DNA of 64,000 nt from Zhengitettix transpicula (Eukaryota > Arthropoda > Insecta > Orthoptera > Tetrigidae), in assembly GCA_037074705.1 (NCBI GenBank), contig CM073590.1, positions 244,395,101-244,459,100 of the forward strand, in the 5' to 3' direction. A model generated the notes under the pieces. That model was not told the DNA's origin and searched no databases. It saw nothing but the letters and a program-made list of their open reading frames with translations. Both the position numbers and the translations under genes were made by a program. Shown here piece after piece: positions 62,344 through 64,000 of the stretch; position 1 is the first letter of the stretch, and every line of letters starts with the position of its first letter.

Positions 62344-62390
<47 letters not shown>
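62344..62390. repeat. (TA)n microsatellite at an LTR insertion boundary
   Basis: About 23 AT/TA units ending exactly where the LTR TGTAATAACC begins. Confidence 0.95.
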
Positions 62391-62393
<3 letters not shown>

Positions 62394-63417
62394 AATAACC
62401 AGTAAAGAAGGACATGAATTCTGTTCTTATTTTTATCAGATGTGTTTACGAACTCAGACTGGGGATCCTTGATTGGTTTGTACATATAAAAAATAATGAT
62501 AAAATGATGGATAAGTGACTTTTAGAGAAGGGAAGGACTAATAATTGGGGCGTTTTGCAGCTCTTAGGGCTAATTGGTTGTGACCAACATCTGGACTACG
62601 GAACCATGAAAGGCATCATAACAGATGGACACGGTAATTATATTAAAAGGAAACGTTTAATTTAATTGATTGAGTGGCTCTCGGAGCGGGAGAACGGCAA
62701 CAGATGGTGTTTGTTTAGTGAACGTGGAAATGCAAAAAACTGTGAAAAACAAGGGAATATTCTGGAGCCGGGATATAAATAAGAGGGCAGTTGGACAGTA
62801 AGGAGCTTCATTATCATTTCGCGTGGGCGGGAGACGGACGTGCCAGCGGGGAGAGAGCGGTGGTGCAGGTCCGCAAGGCCAAGTTAAAGTGGCCGAAACA
62901 ATGTTATGAACAGTTGGGAGTTTGCATTCAGGAGAGATCATCGGATGCTAGGTCAAGCTACGTGGCCGAGAGGAATCAGCTGGACATCAGTCATCAACAG
63001 TCGGTGGGAGTTTCATCGTGGGGGTCTGTCTGCCAGCAGAGGTGTTTTAATTCGTCGTGAGGCTGACGTCATTAAGAGGAGGTGGCTGTGAGCGCAGCCT
63101 GGTGCTCCTTAAGCCTGTGTGAAGTGAGTGTGTGTGGACCAGAGAGCGTGTAAGTTTATTTTTCTGTATTCATAATTGTAAATTGTTAAATAACGGTAAT
63201 GAGTCAGATTTGTTTTATTCATTTCGTTTCAATCATTTCATTTCGTTTTTCATTTATTTTAACCTTAGTTGTTTAATTGTAAATTTTGTTCCATTTCCTT
63301 ATCAACCCCAGTAAAGACCTTGAGGGTACCGAGTCCGATTATTTAAAATGTATTCTAGGTAAATAAAATTGTTTTCATTTATAAAATTTCATTGGATTAA
63401 TTGTGTAATTGTAAACT
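62391..63417 (+). mobile_element. LTR of type A, 3' end missing
   Basis: It starts TGTAATAACCAG and has TATAAAT at 62774-62780 and AATAAA signals near 63360. It matches the minus-strand LTR at 25512-27258 (for example GTGGCTCTCGGAGCGGGA and AAAGACCTTGAGGGTACC). It breaks off after GTGTAATTGTAAAC, where LTR B begins. Its 86- and 89-codon frames are not genes. Confidence 0.75.
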
Positions 63418-63420
63418 TTA

Positions 63421-64000
63421 TGGTGCGCTTTTAGTTATCGATTTGTACAAAATATTTTTTTATAACTGTTGCCTAAATTACTGCCTGGAAGCATGGGAAT
63501 GTGGCTTGCCCGGGCCGAGCAGCAGACACAAGACAATGGCTGGGTGGATTGGAAAATCCGCAAGTCCCGCAGGCAAGCAAGGTCAGGGTCGGCCAAGGAA
63601 GGGGTAGATGACCGGGAGGGTATGGCCCTAAAATAGATGGAAGAGGGTCACGTGTGCACAAGGACCAACCAGGAGAGAGGGATTTTGAGGAGGCAGAGAG
63701 AGAAGTCTGCGAACAGGAGGAGATGGATTTGGACCGTCGGTGAGAGTGGTCAGGGAGAGTTGATCCTGGAAGATTTTGGTTTTGCACGTGGGTCTCCGGT
63801 CGTCTACTGCGAATGCTGCGGAGAGAGAGAGTCGCCAACGGGAGTCGACCCTGTCCGAGCTGCAGACCTGGTAAGTCGCATTCCATGCTTCCAGGTATCG
63901 CGTCGGTTTGCCACGAGGAGAACCACGGGTAATCTTGAGAAAGGGAGGGGGCTACATGCATCCCTGGCAAGGCTGGAGAGCTTTCGTTTTATATAAATTC
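63421..64000 (+). mobile_element. LTR of type B, cut by right edge of window
   Basis: It begins TGGTGCGCTT and is a close match to the minus-strand LTR at 24310-24963. Overlapping open frames on both strands (119 and 165 codons) are conserved between copies only because the DNA is. Whether an internal domain follows cannot be seen. Confidence 0.8.

Noticed and set aside
1..64000. CRISPR arrays, operons or prophage
   Set aside because: The introns and gene content are eukaryotic. The tandem repeats lack regular short repeats with unique spacers.

Overview
This is eukaryotic nuclear DNA, AT-rich, with short exons split by GT-AG introns, no operons, and a heavy load of transposon relics. The gene set (WASH-complex strumpellin, an FBXO7-type F-box protein, mitochondrial Tid1/DNAJA3, a two-pore potassium channel) and the repeat types (Jockey-like LINE, P-element/THAP9-like relic, LTRs with a lysine-tRNA type primer site, foldback elements) fit an arthropod. 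A repeat-rich insect genome is my best guess; the species cannot be fixed from the sequence.

Layout. 1-10.5 kb, minus strand: the first 14 coding exons of strumpellin (WASHC5), about 836 codons, with the 3' end beyond the left edge. 10.5-16.8 kb: no gene, but a LINE reverse-transcriptase relic, foldback elements, a tRNA-derived SINE and an LTR with primer-binding site. 16.8-17.6 kb, minus: an FBXO7/nutcracker-like exon or intronless gene. 19.8-22.05 kb: a decayed P-element-like transposon with a THAP exon. 22.8-23.9 kb: a CT-rich minisatellite. 24.3-27.4 kb: one LTR, followed by a three-layer nest (retroposon inside solo LTR inside foldback element). 28.0-35.1 kb, plus: DNAJA3/Tid1 with two alternative last exons. 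35.6-38.6 kb: retroposon, LINE 3' end and a 1.3-kb solo LTR. 39.3-43.7 kb, plus: a five-exon gene for a small single-pass membrane protein, interrupted by an intronic LINE relic and a retroposon. 43.8-49.7 kb: foldback elements and otherwise featureless DNA. 49.8-54.6 kb, minus: a complete two-pore-domain potassium channel gene with an unorthodox second pore. 55-64 kb: foldback elements, retroposons, a second CT-rich satellite with higher-order structure, and two abutting LTRs cut by the right edge.

The genes are unrelated housekeeping or signalling genes (endosomal actin control, ubiquitin ligation, mitochondrial protein folding, potassium conductance). I see no gene cluster acting as one pathway. 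The most unusual items are the channel's degenerate second selectivity filter, the non-AG acceptor of the membrane-protein gene, a roughly 530-bp A-tailed retroposon with a 5' hairpin, and a foldback family with about ten copies in 64 kb.
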